DNA of 47,058 bases from CAZGKX01 sp964525945 (GTDB lineage Bacteria > Pseudomonadota > Gammaproteobacteria > Legionellales > Legionellaceae), in the NCBI GenBank assembly GCA_964525945.1, contig CAZGKX010000014.1:1-47058 (forward strand). Direction: 5' to 3'. The position numbers were made by a program, and so were the translations under genes. The notes beneath the pieces are model-generated. The model saw nothing but the letters and a program-made list of their open reading frames with translations. It was not told the DNA's origin and made no database searches. Below are positions 1 through 9,149 of the stretch, piece after piece. Position 1 is the first letter of the stretch. Every line of letters begins with the position of its first letter.

Positions 1-2
1 TT

Positions 3-2270
3 CAGCGCGTTGTAGACATTATTCCCCGTATCAAAGCCAATTTAACCAAAGCGCTCAATTTATCGATTTCGGGCAATCAAGCGATTTTTGTGACGGCTGC
101 CATAAAAGGGGTGGTCACAGAAGGCGTTATTGCTGCATTTTTAACCGGCTTGATGGTGCTGGTTTTTTTGGGCAGCGTACGCAGCACGTTGATCATCACC
201 ATATCCATTCCCTTGGCTATTTTGGCTTCACTCTCCGTCCTTGCTATGACGGGTGAAACGATCAATATCATGACGCTGGGAGGGTTAGCGTTGGCTGTAG
301 GGATTTTAGTGGATGATGCAACGGTGGCCATTGAGAACATCAATTGGAATTTGGAACAAGGCAAACCCATTACCGACGCTATTTTGGATGGTGCAAAACA
401 AATCGCAATTCCCGCGATTGTGGCCACATTGTGTATTTGTATTGTTTTTCTACCCATGTTTTTTTTGACGGGTATTTCGAAATATTTGTTTATCCCGCTT
501 GCCAAGGCGGTGATATATGCCATGCTGGCGTCTTATTTGTTGTCCAGAACGTTGCTGCCCACGATGGCATGGTATTTATTGGACACCAAAAATCAAGCCC
601 AGAAAGAGCCTAGCCCCAATCGTTTAGCCCGGTTCCACTGTTGGTTTGAGCATAAATTTAAACACTTTCAAAAAAGTTATGAAAAACATTTAACGTGGGT
701 TTTAGACAATGGTTCATTTTTTATCACCAGCCTGCTTGCCTTTGTTGCGATTTCACTGTTGGTGTTGTGGCCGGCGTTGGGTTCCAATTTTTTTCCCAAA
801 ATTGATGCTGGGCAAATTTTAATTCATTATTCGGCTCATCCCGGTACACGTATTGAAGAAACTGCAAAATTAGCAGCGCATGTCAACCAAGTTATCCGTC
901 AGGTTATTCCCGCCAGTGAATTGGAAAATACGGTGGATAACATTGGTTTGCCCATTAGTGGGTTGAATTTAACGTACAACAGTTCAGGCACGAATGGTGC
1001 TTGTGATACCGATACATTTATTACGTTAAAGCCGAATCATCATCCTGTTGAACACTATGTGCAACGCTTAAGAAAAGAGTTAAATGAAAAATTACCAGGG
1101 TTGACGTTTGCCTTTTTACCGGCAGACATGGTGGGTAGAATTTTGAATTTTGGGCAACCGGCGGATATCAATATTCAAATCACCGGCCTTAAATCAGCGG
1201 AAAATACCCGTTATGCCAAAGAGTTGTTGCAACGCATTAAGCAGGTTGCGGGGATCGTCGATGCTCGTATTCGCGAGTCGGATCAATACCCTGCTTTATT
1301 GGTTAAAACCGAACGTACACGTGCCAAAGAATTGGGTTTTACCCAACAGGATATCGGTAACAATTTACTGGTGTCGTTGTCTGGTGCATTTCAAACAACG
1401 CCCAATTTTTGGATTGATCCCAGTAACAACATGTCGTATCAAATCACCACGCAAACACCCCAATACCAAGTGGATTCCTTGCAGGCACTGTTAAACACGC
1501 CCATCATGAATTTAGCATTAAACACCCCTCTGCAAATTTTAGGAGCAATGAGCTCTATTCAACGCATTGGTGTGCCGTTGGTGGTGTCGCATTATAACGT
1601 GCAACCGGTCATCAATATTTATGCCGGCGTGGAGGGGCGGGATTTAGGGGCGGTGGGTAAGGCGATTGATCGCGTTCTTAAAGACACCCAAAAAGATTTA
1701 CCCGCGGGTTCGCAGTTGTTTGTAAGGGGGCAGTTGGCGACGCAACAAAGCGCATTCAATACCTTGTATTTGGGTTTGATCTTTGCCATTGTACTGGTGT
1801 ATATGATTATTGTGATAAATTTTCAATCCTGGATTGATCCTTTTATTATTATCACAGCGTTGCCTGCTGCTATAGCTGGCATTGCATGGCTGTTGTTTTT
1901 AACCCACACCACGTTGAGTGTCCCGGCTTTAACAGGAGCCATCATGTGCATGGGAGTCGCTACCTCCAATAGTATTTTGATGGTAAGCTTTGCGCGCCAA
2001 AATCTTTTGGATGGCCAAACTCCGCGCTCTGCGGCTTTGGAAGCGGGGGTAACCCGATTGCGCCCCGTGTTAATGACTGCTCTGGCGATGATTATTGGTA
2101 TGTTGCCCATGGCCTTAGGATTGGGGGATGGCGGCGAACAAAATGCGCCTTTAGGGCGGGCGGTCATAGGGGGGTTGTCGTTTGCCACCATAGCAACTTT
2201 ATTTTTTGTGCCCACAGTGTTTTGTGCGATACACAACCGCAGACAGGCTCGGAGCCAGCAGCATGCATGA
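3..2270 (+). CDS. RND efflux transporter permease (5' end outside window)
   Basis: The reading frame is open from the first full codon, so the gene begins upstream. About 755 residues are visible, against 1,030-1,050 for a complete HAE1/AcrB-type permease, so roughly the first 280 are missing. This inner-membrane proton-driven pump exports drugs or other amphiphiles with the two genes that follow. The TM4 signature GILVDDATVAIEN (around base 300) carries the paired Asp residues of the proton relay. A second membrane block (bases 1750-2240) shows the internal duplication of the family, and a large periplasmic loop lies between. The 3' end overlaps the adaptor start. The order permease-adaptor-OMF differs from the adaptor-first acrAB layout. 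Substrate unknown. Confidence 0.93.
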   Translation, partial: QRVVDIIPRIKANLTKALNLSISGNQAIFVTAAIKGVVTEGVIAAFLTGLMVLVFLGSVRSTLIITISIPLAILASLSVLAMTGETINIMTLGGLALAVGILVDDATVAIENINWNLEQGKPITDAILDGAKQIAIPAIVATLCICIVFLPMFFLTGISKYLFIPLAKAVIYAMLASYLLSRTLLPTMAWYLLDTKNQAQKEPSPNRLARFHCWFEHKFKHFQKSYEKHLTWVLDNGSFFITSLLAFVAISLLVLWPALGSNFFPKIDAGQILIHYSAHPGTRIEETAKLAAHVNQVIRQVIPASELENTVDNIGLPISGLNLTYNSSGTNGACDTDTFITLKPNHHPVEHYVQRLRKELNEKLPGLTFAFLPADMVGRILNFGQPADINIQITGLKSAENTRYAKELLQRIKQVAGIVDARIRESDQYPALLVKTERTRAKELGFTQQDIGNNLLVSLSGAFQTTPNFWIDPSNNMSYQITTQTPQYQVDSLQALLNTPIMNLALNTPLQILGAMSSIQRIGVPLVVSHYNVQPVINIYAGVEGRDLGAVGKAIDRVLKDTQKDLPAGSQLFVRGQLATQQSAFNTLYLGLIFAIVLVYMIIVINFQSWIDPFIIITALPAAIAGIAWLLFLTHTTLSVPALTGAIMCMGVATSNSILMVSFARQNLLDGQTPRSAALEAGVTRLRPVLMTALAMIIGMLPMALGLGDGGEQNAPLGRAVIGGLSFATIATLFFVPTVFCAIHNRRQARSQQHA

Positions 2271-3426
2271 TACATTACAACAGCATTGGCAACACGTTCG
2301 ACAACGCCCAGTGCTCATGGGAATCTATGCGCTTTGCCTGCTTGTTGCGGTTTTATTTTTCTTTCGATATTGTTCAGCGGTGCGTTTAAAAAACTTAACA
2401 CGCTATGAAGCAATACCGACGGTGAGTGTGATAAAACCAAAGCCCGCCAGCCAAGCCGAGCATATTACGTTGCCAGGGAGCTTGTTGGCTTGGCATGAAG
2501 CCCCCGTTTTTGCCCGCGCCAACGGTTATCTGAAACAATGGTATGTGGACATTGGTTACCATGTAAAAAAAGGCGATGTTTTAGCCGTCATTGCGCGGCC
2601 TGAATTGGATGCCCAATTAAAAGAGGCGGAAGATTTTTTAAAACAAACCATCGCCGAAAACAACTTGGCACAAATCACCGCGCGTCGTTGGAATAATTTA
2701 GTGAAAACAGACTCTGTTTCTCGACAAGCCAACGATGATAAAACATACCAAGCCCGTGCATTGGCAGCAGCGGTCAGTAAAGCGCGTGCCAACGTGGAAA
2801 ACTTGCGTGCTTATGTGAGTTTTGAAAAAGTGGTTGCTCCTTTTACGGGAACAATTTCATTGCGGCAAACGGACATTGGTGCTTTGGTCAATGTGGGCAG
2901 CAATCCGGCTCAGGCCACGCCATTGTTTCGTATTGTGCAAACGGATCTGTTGCGATTGTACGTGAACATTCCGCAAACATATGCCACTCGCATCAAACCG
3001 AACATGCAAGTTAGCATGCAGTTTGCAGAACATCCCGGTCAAACATTCGTGGCTCAATTGTTAAAAACAGCAGAGGCTATTGATCCCATCACGCTAACAT
3101 TGCAAGCTGAATTTAAAGTCATCAATAAAGAAGGGGTGTTATTGCCTGGCAGTTATTCCGTGGTTGATTTGAGCATTGATGGTTTTCCGGAGAGTATTAT
3201 ATTGCCGGTAAACACCTTGATTTTTCGAGCGGAAGGTTTGCAAGTTGCGGTGGTAGAGCCTGATGATAAAGTCTGTCTTCGAACGGTAAAAATGGGAACT
3301 GATTTTGGAAAATACATTCAGATCAACAGTGGTATTCGGCCAGGCGAGCGCGTTATTATCAACCCATTGGATTCTTTGTACCAAGGGCAACGCGTTCGGA
3401 TTGCTAAATCGGCGTTGACAACATGA
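2263..3426 (+). CDS. RND efflux periplasmic adaptor (membrane fusion protein)
   Basis: A 387-residue HlyD/AcrA-family adaptor linking the inner-membrane pump to the outer-membrane channel. One N-terminal membrane segment (residues about 17-34) anchors it. A lipoyl/biotinyl-like hairpin half (ANGYLKQWYVDIGYHVKKGD, around residues 85-105) precedes an alpha-hairpin rich in Ala/Lys/Gln, then beta-barrel and membrane-proximal domains. The ATG at 2263 is chosen because it has GGAG at 2251 and overlaps the permease tail by 8 bases; a longer frame upstream lies wholly within the permease gene. The stop overlaps the next start, so the three genes are probably translationally coupled. Confidence 0.9.
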   Translation: MHDTLQQHWQHVRQRPVLMGIYALCLLVAVLFFFRYCSAVRLKNLTRYEAIPTVSVIKPKPASQAEHITLPGSLLAWHEAPVFARANGYLKQWYVDIGYHVKKGDVLAVIARPELDAQLKEAEDFLKQTIAENNLAQITARRWNNLVKTDSVSRQANDDKTYQARALAAAVSKARANVENLRAYVSFEKVVAPFTGTISLRQTDIGALVNVGSNPAQATPLFRIVQTDLLRLYVNIPQTYATRIKPNMQVSMQFAEHPGQTFVAQLLKTAEAIDPITLTLQAEFKVINKEGVLLPGSYSVVDLSIDGFPESIILPVNTLIFRAEGLQVAVVEPDDKVCLRTVKMGTDFGKYIQINSGIRPGERVIINPLDSLYQGQRVRIAKSALTT

Positions 3427-4901
3427 TGAACAGGCTGAGATTCAATCTTGAATCCGTTGTGGTGCTTGGCCTAACTTTAGGGCTAATGGGGTGTTCCTTT
3501 GCTCCGAGCTACCATCCGCCACCGATGCCTATACCGAGCCATTATAAAGAGGCCGTGGCATGGGTGCGTGCTAAATCTTCTCTGGCGGCGGCAAAAAAAA
3601 ATTGTTTGTGGTGGACGGTGTTCAAGGATGACACTTTAAATAAGCTTGAACAACAAGTGAGTGAGCAAAATTTTGATTTAAAACTTGCTTACCAACGGTT
3701 TCAGGAGGCCCGTGCTATCGTGCAAGCCGCTCGCTCGCAATTTTATCCCACAATACTTGGCTATGGGGGGATGTCGCGTCAGCAAAACTCAACAGGTGTG
3801 GCCAATAGCAGCAATCAACCGACTTTGCTCTACAATACCCTGACAGTGCAAGCTTATTTGACGTATGAAATTGATGCTTGGGGGGAGATTCGAAACACAG
3901 TCGCCGCGTCAGAGCATGCTGCACGTGTTCAGCAATTTACGTTAGCGGCCACTGATTTAAGTTTGCATGCGGAATTGGCTGCCATTTATTTTCAATTGCG
4001 TGGAGATGATGCCGCGCAAGTGGTCTTGGACAAAATCGTTCAAGATTTTGCGCATGCGTTAAAATTGATCCACCAATTGCATAAAGGTGGGGCTGTTTCA
4101 GCATTGGATGAAGACCAGGCTGTAAGTGCGCTTGAACAAGCTAAAGTCGCCTCGATCGATATACGTTTGCACCGCGCCAAACTTGAGCATGCTATGGCTG
4201 TGTTGGTGGGGGAGATTCCAGCTAATTTTCATTGTCCCCCGCAAACCACACCCATGCATTTCGTGGCTTTGTCACCCACCTTGCCGTCAACTTTACTGGA
4301 ACAGCGTCCGGACGTTGCCGCGGCTATTGAACAAATGAAAGCTGCCAATGCGAACATTGGGGTGGCGCGGGCTGCATTTTTCCCCAATTTTACCCTGAGC
4401 AGTTTGGTGGGGTATCAAAGCCAAAAACTGTCTTCGCTATTTTCCCGGCCAAGCTTAATATGGGCATTAGGTCCGCCATCTGGTTTATTACCGGGACCGG
4501 CAGATGTTTCACAAGTGATTTTTGATGGTTATTATTTGCAAGCGAATTTAAGGCGAGCCAAAGCCAATTATTATGAAACGGTCAATCATTACCAACAAAG
4601 TGTTGTGCAAGCGTTTCAAGACGTTGAAGATGGATTGGTGGAAACGTATCGACTCAATCAAGAATATGCACGGCAAGCAGCGTCAACAATGGCTGCAAAA
4701 AAAGCGTTATTTCAAGCCAATCAACGCATGCGAGAGGGCATGGATACTTATTTGGAGGTGGTTGGTGTGGAAAATGAAAAATTGCAACTGGAGCTGCAAT
4801 TGATTGCCGTGCAAACCCAACGTCAATTGGCCAGTGTGTATTTGATCAAAGCCTTGGGAGGGGGATGGCAAATCCAGCAGGCTTACAAAGAAAAAATTTA
4901 A
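3423..4901 (+). CDS. Outer-membrane efflux lipoprotein, NodT/OprM family
   Basis: A 492-residue TolC-like outer-membrane factor that completes the tripartite pump. The N-terminus is a lipoprotein signal with lipobox LGLMG before Cys24, so it should be lipid-anchored as in OprM/NodT. Two OEP repeats are visible; the paired family motif LLEQRPDVAAA lies near residue 290 and FFPNFTLSS follows. The start overlaps the adaptor stop (ATGATGA), which indicates coupling. The length is normal for the family. Confidence 0.92.
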   Translation: MMNRLRFNLESVVVLGLTLGLMGCSFAPSYHPPPMPIPSHYKEAVAWVRAKSSLAAAKKNCLWWTVFKDDTLNKLEQQVSEQNFDLKLAYQRFQEARAIVQAARSQFYPTILGYGGMSRQQNSTGVANSSNQPTLLYNTLTVQAYLTYEIDAWGEIRNTVAASEHAARVQQFTLAATDLSLHAELAAIYFQLRGDDAAQVVLDKIVQDFAHALKLIHQLHKGGAVSALDEDQAVSALEQAKVASIDIRLHRAKLEHAMAVLVGEIPANFHCPPQTTPMHFVALSPTLPSTLLEQRPDVAAAIEQMKAANANIGVARAAFFPNFTLSSLVGYQSQKLSSLFSRPSLIWALGPPSGLLPGPADVSQVIFDGYYLQANLRRAKANYYETVNHYQQSVVQAFQDVEDGLVETYRLNQEYARQAASTMAAKKALFQANQRMREGMDTYLEVVGVENEKLQLELQLIAVQTQRQLASVYLIKALGGGWQIQQAYKEKI

Positions 4902-4918
4902 TACAACGAGGAGTTAGA

Positions 4919-5263
4919 ATGGCTGAAAAATTTAAAGAAATGACAACCGGAATTAACGTGCAATTGGCTAAACTAAGAAAAGAAATGCCTGACGTGATGA
5001 ATGGTTTTTCGGCATTGTCACAAGCTGCGACAAAAGATGGCGTTTTGGATAAAAAAAGCAAAGAATTAATTGCCATTGCTTTGGCCGTTGCCAATCACTG
5101 CCCAGGATGCATCGGCTTTCATTCGCAAACCTTGGTTAAGTTAAACGCCAGCCGGGAAGAATTATTGGAAACATTAAGCATGGCTGTTTACATGGGAGGA
5201 GGGCCGTCGCTCATGTATGCTGCAGAAGCGCTCGAAGCCTTCGAGGAATTTAGCCAAAGCTAG
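4919..5263 (+). CDS. AhpD-like carboxymuconolactone decarboxylase family protein
   Basis: A 114-residue small all-helical protein of the CMD/AhpD superfamily. Cys61-Pro-Gly-Cys64 followed by His68 is the redox-active CxxC...H arrangement of AhpD-type peroxidase partners, so a thiol-redox role is more likely than decarboxylation. The start is set at 4919, behind an excellent GAGGAG ribosome site; an in-frame upstream ATG at 4865 overlaps the efflux gene and has no such site. It lies 17 bases after the efflux operon and may be co-transcribed. A hairpin covering the stop codon probably ends the operon. Confidence 0.85.
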   Translation: MAEKFKEMTTGINVQLAKLRKEMPDVMNGFSALSQAATKDGVLDKKSKELIAIALAVANHCPGCIGFHSQTLVKLNASREELLETLSMAVYMGGGPSLMYAAEALEAFEEFSQS

Positions 5264-5277
5264 GGCCTGTGGCCCTA
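5261..5277. terminator. Candidate bidirectional terminator hairpin
   Basis: TAGGGCC-TGT-GGCCCTA forms a perfect 7-bp GC-rich stem with a 3-base loop, lying exactly between two convergent genes and containing the stop codon of the AhpD-like gene. No strong U-tract follows on either side, so its efficiency is uncertain. Confidence 0.5.
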
Positions 5278-5289
5278 AACCCCAATTCC

Positions 5290-5757
5290 CTAACGTAAAA
5301 AATCCGGCATAGCACTGGCTTGTATCGCTGGATTGACGCCTTGTGTGTTTTGCGGTGCATGTTGCTGGCAAGGGTATTGTTTGCTTAAGCCAAGCAATGC
5401 GACTTGGGAGACTGTCATTTTGTCTTTATCACTTTGTTGACTGGAAATTTCCCGGTAGGTTTGTTGGATTAAATCGTTCAACATTTTGCCATTGAGTGAG
5501 GCACTGGGTGGTAAACAGTACAACGGCGACCCTCCGCGTGTCGAGGTCTCATTGGCCAGCGTTAAGCTTTCTGCAATGCTTTCGCTGGTTAATATCAGTA
5601 TATTACGTGCGGAACGCGCCCAAGCTTGGGCTTGAGGGTCGGCCTTCATTTCCATTTGTGGGATATTGTTGGCAATGTTCATGTAATGATCGATGGTGTC
5701 CGCATGACCATGCAGGCTGATTCCCATCATCACTAAAACCATCATTTTCCGTATCAT
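5290..5757 (-). CDS. Secreted Rap1a/Tai-like protein
   Basis: A 155-residue protein with a Sec signal peptide (MIRKMMVLVMMGISLHGHA, cleavage before Asp). The mature part contains the pattern YCLPP...LNDLIQQ...SQVALLGLSKQYPC, two cysteines bracketing a helical stretch, which is the layout of the Rap1a/Tai family (known as immunity proteins to T6SS Ssp/Tae4 amidases, but also widespread as uncharacterised periplasmic proteins). The ATG at 5757 is preferred; a longer frame adds residues in front of the signal peptide. No type VI genes are visible, so an immunity role is not supported here. The family assignment is by pattern only. Confidence 0.6.
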   Translation of the reverse strand: MIRKMMVLVMMGISLHGHADTIDHYMNIANNIPQMEMKADPQAQAWARSARNILILTSESIAESLTLANETSTRGGSPLYCLPPSASLNGKMLNDLIQQTYREISSQQSDKDKMTVSQVALLGLSKQYPCQQHAPQNTQGVNPAIQASAMPDFLR

Positions 5758-5768
5758 GTTATTTCCCG

Positions 5769-5972
5769 TTATATTGAATGGGGTGCTATCCAATGGAGTT
5801 TATAGGCTAAAAATAAAAACGCAAACAAACTTAATGATAAGACGACTCGCCATGTTAACGCTTTCACCGTACGCTCTGTTTTGCCCTTGTCACGAACCAG
5901 AAAAACGAGACCACTGGCCAAAGAAATCAAAATGATGATCATGATAATAACAATAAAGATTTTGCTGAACAT
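5769..5972 (-). CDS. DUF2909 twin-transmembrane protein
   Basis: A 67-residue protein with two predicted membrane helices (about residues 5-26 and 43-63) separated by a short charged loop (RDKGKTERTVK), the hallmark of the DUF2909 family. Family members usually sit next to cytochrome c oxidase and SURF1 genes in gammaproteobacteria, and SURF1 indeed starts 38 bases away, divergently. The molecular role is unknown; an oxidase-assembly link is inferred from context alone. Confidence 0.75.
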   Translation of the reverse strand: MFSKIFIVIIMIIILISLASGLVFLVRDKGKTERTVKALTWRVVLSLSLFAFLFLAYKLHWIAPHSI

Positions 5973-6010
5973 TTGTTATACTCTTGTAATTGCAACGATG
6001 ATCGAAATGT

Positions 6011-6730
6011 ATGCTGAGTTTAACTGGTTTTAATCTTTGTTTCACGCCTTCTCGCGGCATGTTTGCCCTGGCGTTCTTATTTATCCTTTTATTCACTCGA
6101 TTGGGTTTTTGGCAATTGCAGCGCGCTGATGAAAAACAACAATTATTAACCCGTCAACAGGCTCAATCGGTTAAACCCGCTACGCTTTGGCAGGCCGCTG
6201 ATCCATCGCCTTTGCCTTATCAACGCTTGATAGTGCAGGGCCATTATTTGCCTCAGGTTTATTTTTTAGACAACCAATACCACCAACACCAGTTTGGTTA
6301 TGATGTGCTATCGCCTTTTTTATTGGCTTCCGGTGAGGTTGTTATGATCGATCGCGGCTGGGTGCAAGGGGAACGATTGCGCCAATCTTTACCCAATATA
6401 CCTGTGCCAGAGGGAGAGGTTCGAGTGCAGGGGAGCGTGTATTACCACTCCAAAAAAAACTGGCTCTTAGATCAAGAATTTGAAAAAAAATCATCAAGCG
6501 TCACTGTTATTGAATTGATTGATACGAAATTACTCAATCAATTTTTGCATAAATCTGTTTATCCGTTTATTATTCGCCTCAGCAACGACGAAGCAAATGG
6601 TTATGTGCGTGATTGGGTGGTTGTTTCTATGCCGCCAACACGTCATTTTGGATATGCATTGCAATGGTTTGCAATGGCATTCGTTATATTAGTGATTTTT
6701 ATTGCCCTCAATCTTAAGAAAAAAACATGA
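6011..6730 (+). CDS. SURF1-family cytochrome oxidase assembly protein
   Basis: A 239-residue SURF1/SHY1 homologue that assists haem a insertion into subunit I of aa3-type oxidases. Membrane helices lie at both ends (about residues 15-33 and 214-233) and enclose a periplasmic domain. The family pattern FTRLGFWQLQRADEK after the first helix and VVMIDRGWV in the middle are clear. First gene of an oxidase-assembly operon; its stop overlaps the next start (ATGA). Confidence 0.92.
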   Translation: MLSLTGFNLCFTPSRGMFALAFLFILLFTRLGFWQLQRADEKQQLLTRQQAQSVKPATLWQAADPSPLPYQRLIVQGHYLPQVYFLDNQYHQHQFGYDVLSPFLLASGEVVMIDRGWVQGERLRQSLPNIPVPEGEVRVQGSVYYHSKKNWLLDQEFEKKSSSVTVIELIDTKLLNQFLHKSVYPFIIRLSNDEANGYVRDWVVVSMPPTRHFGYALQWFAMAFVILVIFIALNLKKKT

Positions 6731-7269
6731 CATCAAACCGCCGACCTTATATAGTTTTAGTATTTTTGGTTTTATTATTTGCAATGCCAGGCATTGCTGC
6801 CTATTTTTTTTACCACCATCCGCATTGGCTGAGCACTGCTTCCACCAATAAAGGCGCTTTTGTGAACCCACCTATACTGGTTCATTCTTTGGAAGATAAC
6901 ACCAAATGGCGCTTAATTTTGTGGCATCCACAAGCATGTGACAATGATTGCATGGATCAATTGAACCGTTTAGCACGTATTCGTTTGGCGTTGGGGCGTC
7001 GACTGTATGATGTGAACGTGTGTTTGCTCACTCAAAATGCAGCCCTTTTATCGGCATCGCAACAGGCTGTATTGAAGGATGCGGATATAAAAATCGTGCC
7101 GTTGGAAAGTGACGATATAAACATTGACGCGAACAACCCCACTTCTTTGACGAACACACCCATGCTCTATATTGCCAACCCTGATAAATATTTAGTACTT
7201 GCTTACACAACAACGGCCCCCGCCGATGACATGTTCCATGATATTAAATTATTATTAAAAAAAGAGTGA
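6727..7269 (+). CDS. Membrane-anchored CxxxC protein of cytochrome oxidase assembly operon
   Basis: A 180-residue protein with one N-terminal membrane helix (residues about 8-28) and a periplasmic domain. HPQACDNDCMDQL places two Cys in a CxxxC spacing, as in the copper/thiol site of SCO proteins, within what may be a shortened thioredoxin-like fold. It sits between SURF1 (4-base overlap) and CtaA (4-base gap). Uncharacterised proteins in this slot are common in gammaproteobacterial oxidase operons. A copper- or redox-linked assembly role is an inference from position and motif; the partner His of SCO proteins is not obvious. Confidence 0.7.
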   Translation: MTSNRRPYIVLVFLVLLFAMPGIAAYFFYHHPHWLSTASTNKGAFVNPPILVHSLEDNTKWRLILWHPQACDNDCMDQLNRLARIRLALGRRLYDVNVCLLTQNAALLSASQQAVLKDADIKIVPLESDDINIDANNPTSLTNTPMLYIANPDKYLVLAYTTTAPADDMFHDIKLLLKKE

Positions 7270-7273
7270 AACC

Positions 7274-8272
7274 ATGAAATTAATTCGAATTGCAGCGGGT
7301 GTGGCGCTTGCTTTAGCTTTGTTGGTCGTCATGCTGGGTGCATACACGCGTTTGACCCATGCTGGATTAGGTTGTCCGGATTGGCCCGGTTGTTATGGAA
7401 AAATGGTTCTGCCTTCTGCAGGGAGTGAATTGCTCAATGCTCAACAGGCATACCCGGATATTCCGATTGAATCAAAAAAAGCATGGACTGAAATGGTGCA
7501 CCGCTACGCGGCGGGAACATTGGCTTTATTGGTGATTTTTATGGCTTGGCGTGCTTTGCGATCGCGATTGCAAGGCACGCGTCTACCTTGGTTTATTCCA
7601 TTAGGCTTGGTATTTCTGATTGCATTTCAAGCCGTGCTGGGCATGTGGACGGTAACGTTAAAGTTGCTGCCCATTGTGGTCATGGGCCATTTATTAGGCG
7701 GTATTTTGATTTTTGCCGGTTTGAGCTATTTCAATTGGCAATTGAGTGCCGTGAAGAAGCAATCCTTACTTGCTTGGCAGCCTTGGATTAACCTCGGTGT
7801 TTTGATTGTTTTTGTGCAAATAGCGTTGGGTGGTTGGGTGAGTTCTAATTACGCAGGCATTGCCTGCATAGGCTTTCCTCAATGCAATGGAGAGTGGATG
7901 CCTTCGTTGCATGTTCTGAAAGCTTTTAACGTGTTTTCAAGCATCGGTTTAAATTATCAAGGGGGGCTGTTGGACAATGATAGCCGCGTCACCATTCAAT
8001 TTGTGCATCGCCTGGGAGCGTTGGTGACGGCCGTGTACTTGCTTGGTTTGTCAGTTTTTCTCTCTTACAGCGTGCGAACACCGCTGGTGCGTGGTGTATC
8101 GGCAATCGTTTTGCTGTTGCTGGTGTTGCAATTGACGTTGGGTGTTATCAATGTCCTGTACCTCTTGCCTTTATGGGCTGCTGTTTTACACAATGGGGTA
8201 GCCGCTTTATTGCTTGCGGCCATGCTCAGCCTCCGTTACCTCGTCTCCGCAGGGGCTAGCCATGGCCGCTAA
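7274..8272 (+). CDS. ctaA: Haem A synthase, COX15/CtaA
   Basis: A 332-residue polytopic membrane protein that oxidises the haem O methyl group to give haem A for aa3 oxidase. About eight membrane helices are visible in two related halves. Histidines in MVHRYAAGTL (around residue 76) and FVHRLGALV (around residue 244) are the paired haem ligands of the family, and GAYTRLTHAGLGCPDWPGC near the N-terminus is a strong family signature. It lies between the CxxxC gene and cyoE, overlapping the latter by 11 bases. Confidence 0.95.
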   Translation: MKLIRIAAGVALALALLVVMLGAYTRLTHAGLGCPDWPGCYGKMVLPSAGSELLNAQQAYPDIPIESKKAWTEMVHRYAAGTLALLVIFMAWRALRSRLQGTRLPWFIPLGLVFLIAFQAVLGMWTVTLKLLPIVVMGHLLGGILIFAGLSYFNWQLSAVKKQSLLAWQPWINLGVLIVFVQIALGGWVSSNYAGIACIGFPQCNGEWMPSLHVLKAFNVFSSIGLNYQGGLLDNDSRVTIQFVHRLGALVTAVYLLGLSVFLSYSVRTPLVRGVSAIVLLLLVLQLTLGVINVLYLLPLWAAVLHNGVAALLLAAMLSLRYLVSAGASHGR

Positions 8273-9140
8273 ACCATCTTCGCAAGCGGTGTGGCGTGAT
8301 TATTTAGAATTGTGCAAACCACGGGTGGTGGCTTTAATGCTATTAACCGTGCTGGTGGGAATGTATTTGGCCGCGCCAGGTTGGATCCCTCTTTGCCGTA
8401 TTTTTATCAGTTTACTCGGCATTGGTTTGTGTGCGGGCAGTGCGGCTGCGATCAATCATCTGGTGGATAAACGTATTGATGCAATCATGGCCAGAACTAA
8501 AAAGCGCCCTATTGCTCAAGGACGTGTTTCTGTGGTGCACGCGCTTTGGTTTGCTGGTGTAATAGGGTGCGGTGGACTTTTGATCTTGTTTTATTTCGTC
8601 AATCCATTGACCGCATTGTTAACATTTATCACGTTGATTGGGTATGCGGGCGTATACACCGGTTATCTTAAACGTGCCACGTCTCAAAACATTGTCATTG
8701 GTGGTTTGGCCGGAGCGGCCCCGCCTTTGTTGGGTTGGACTGCTGTAACCAACCAGCTTGATCCCCAAGCGTTGTTGCTGGTGCTGATTATTTTCATTTG
8801 GACCCCTCCTCATTTTTGGGCGCTGGCCATTTACCGTTATGAAGACTACCAGCATGCAGAAATCCCAATGCTGCCGGTGACGCATGGTATTCGTTATACA
8901 AAGTTAAGTATTTTGCTATACACCATTCTCTTGGTGGTGGTCAGTGTTTTGCCTTTTGCCGTGGGCATGAGTGGTTTGTTTTATTTGGTGGGTGCCTTGG
9001 TGTTGGGTGCGCGCTTTTTGTATTGGGCCATTGTTTTATTTCGCACCGAACAGGCCATCATCGCAATGCGTACGTTCCGTTTTTCCATTGTATATTTGAT
9101 GCTATTGTTTGTTTTTCTATTAATTGATCATTATCTTTAA
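8262..9140 (+). CDS. cyoE: Protohaem IX farnesyltransferase (haem O synthase)
   Basis: A 292-residue UbiA-superfamily prenyltransferase converting haem B to haem O, the substrate of the upstream CtaA. The first aspartate-rich site appears as NHLVDKRIDAIMARTKKRP (around residues 65-83). WTPPHFWALAIYRYEDYQ in the second half is the COX10/CyoE signature. The start at 8262 (AGGGG 8 bases upstream) gives the usual N-terminus; an earlier in-frame GTG-type start would lie deeper in ctaA. Confidence 0.95.
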   Translation: MAAKPSSQAVWRDYLELCKPRVVALMLLTVLVGMYLAAPGWIPLCRIFISLLGIGLCAGSAAAINHLVDKRIDAIMARTKKRPIAQGRVSVVHALWFAGVIGCGGLLILFYFVNPLTALLTFITLIGYAGVYTGYLKRATSQNIVIGGLAGAAPPLLGWTAVTNQLDPQALLLVLIIFIWTPPHFWALAIYRYEDYQHAEIPMLPVTHGIRYTKLSILLYTILLVVVSVLPFAVGMSGLFYLVGALVLGARFLYWAIVLFRTEQAIIAMRTFRFSIVYLMLLFVFLLIDHYL

Positions 9141-9149
9141 GAGGCTGGA

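Noticed and set aside
77..523. Minus-strand frame opposite the RND permease
   Set aside because: Shadow of the permease coding frame; the composition is not protein-like and there is no ribosome site.
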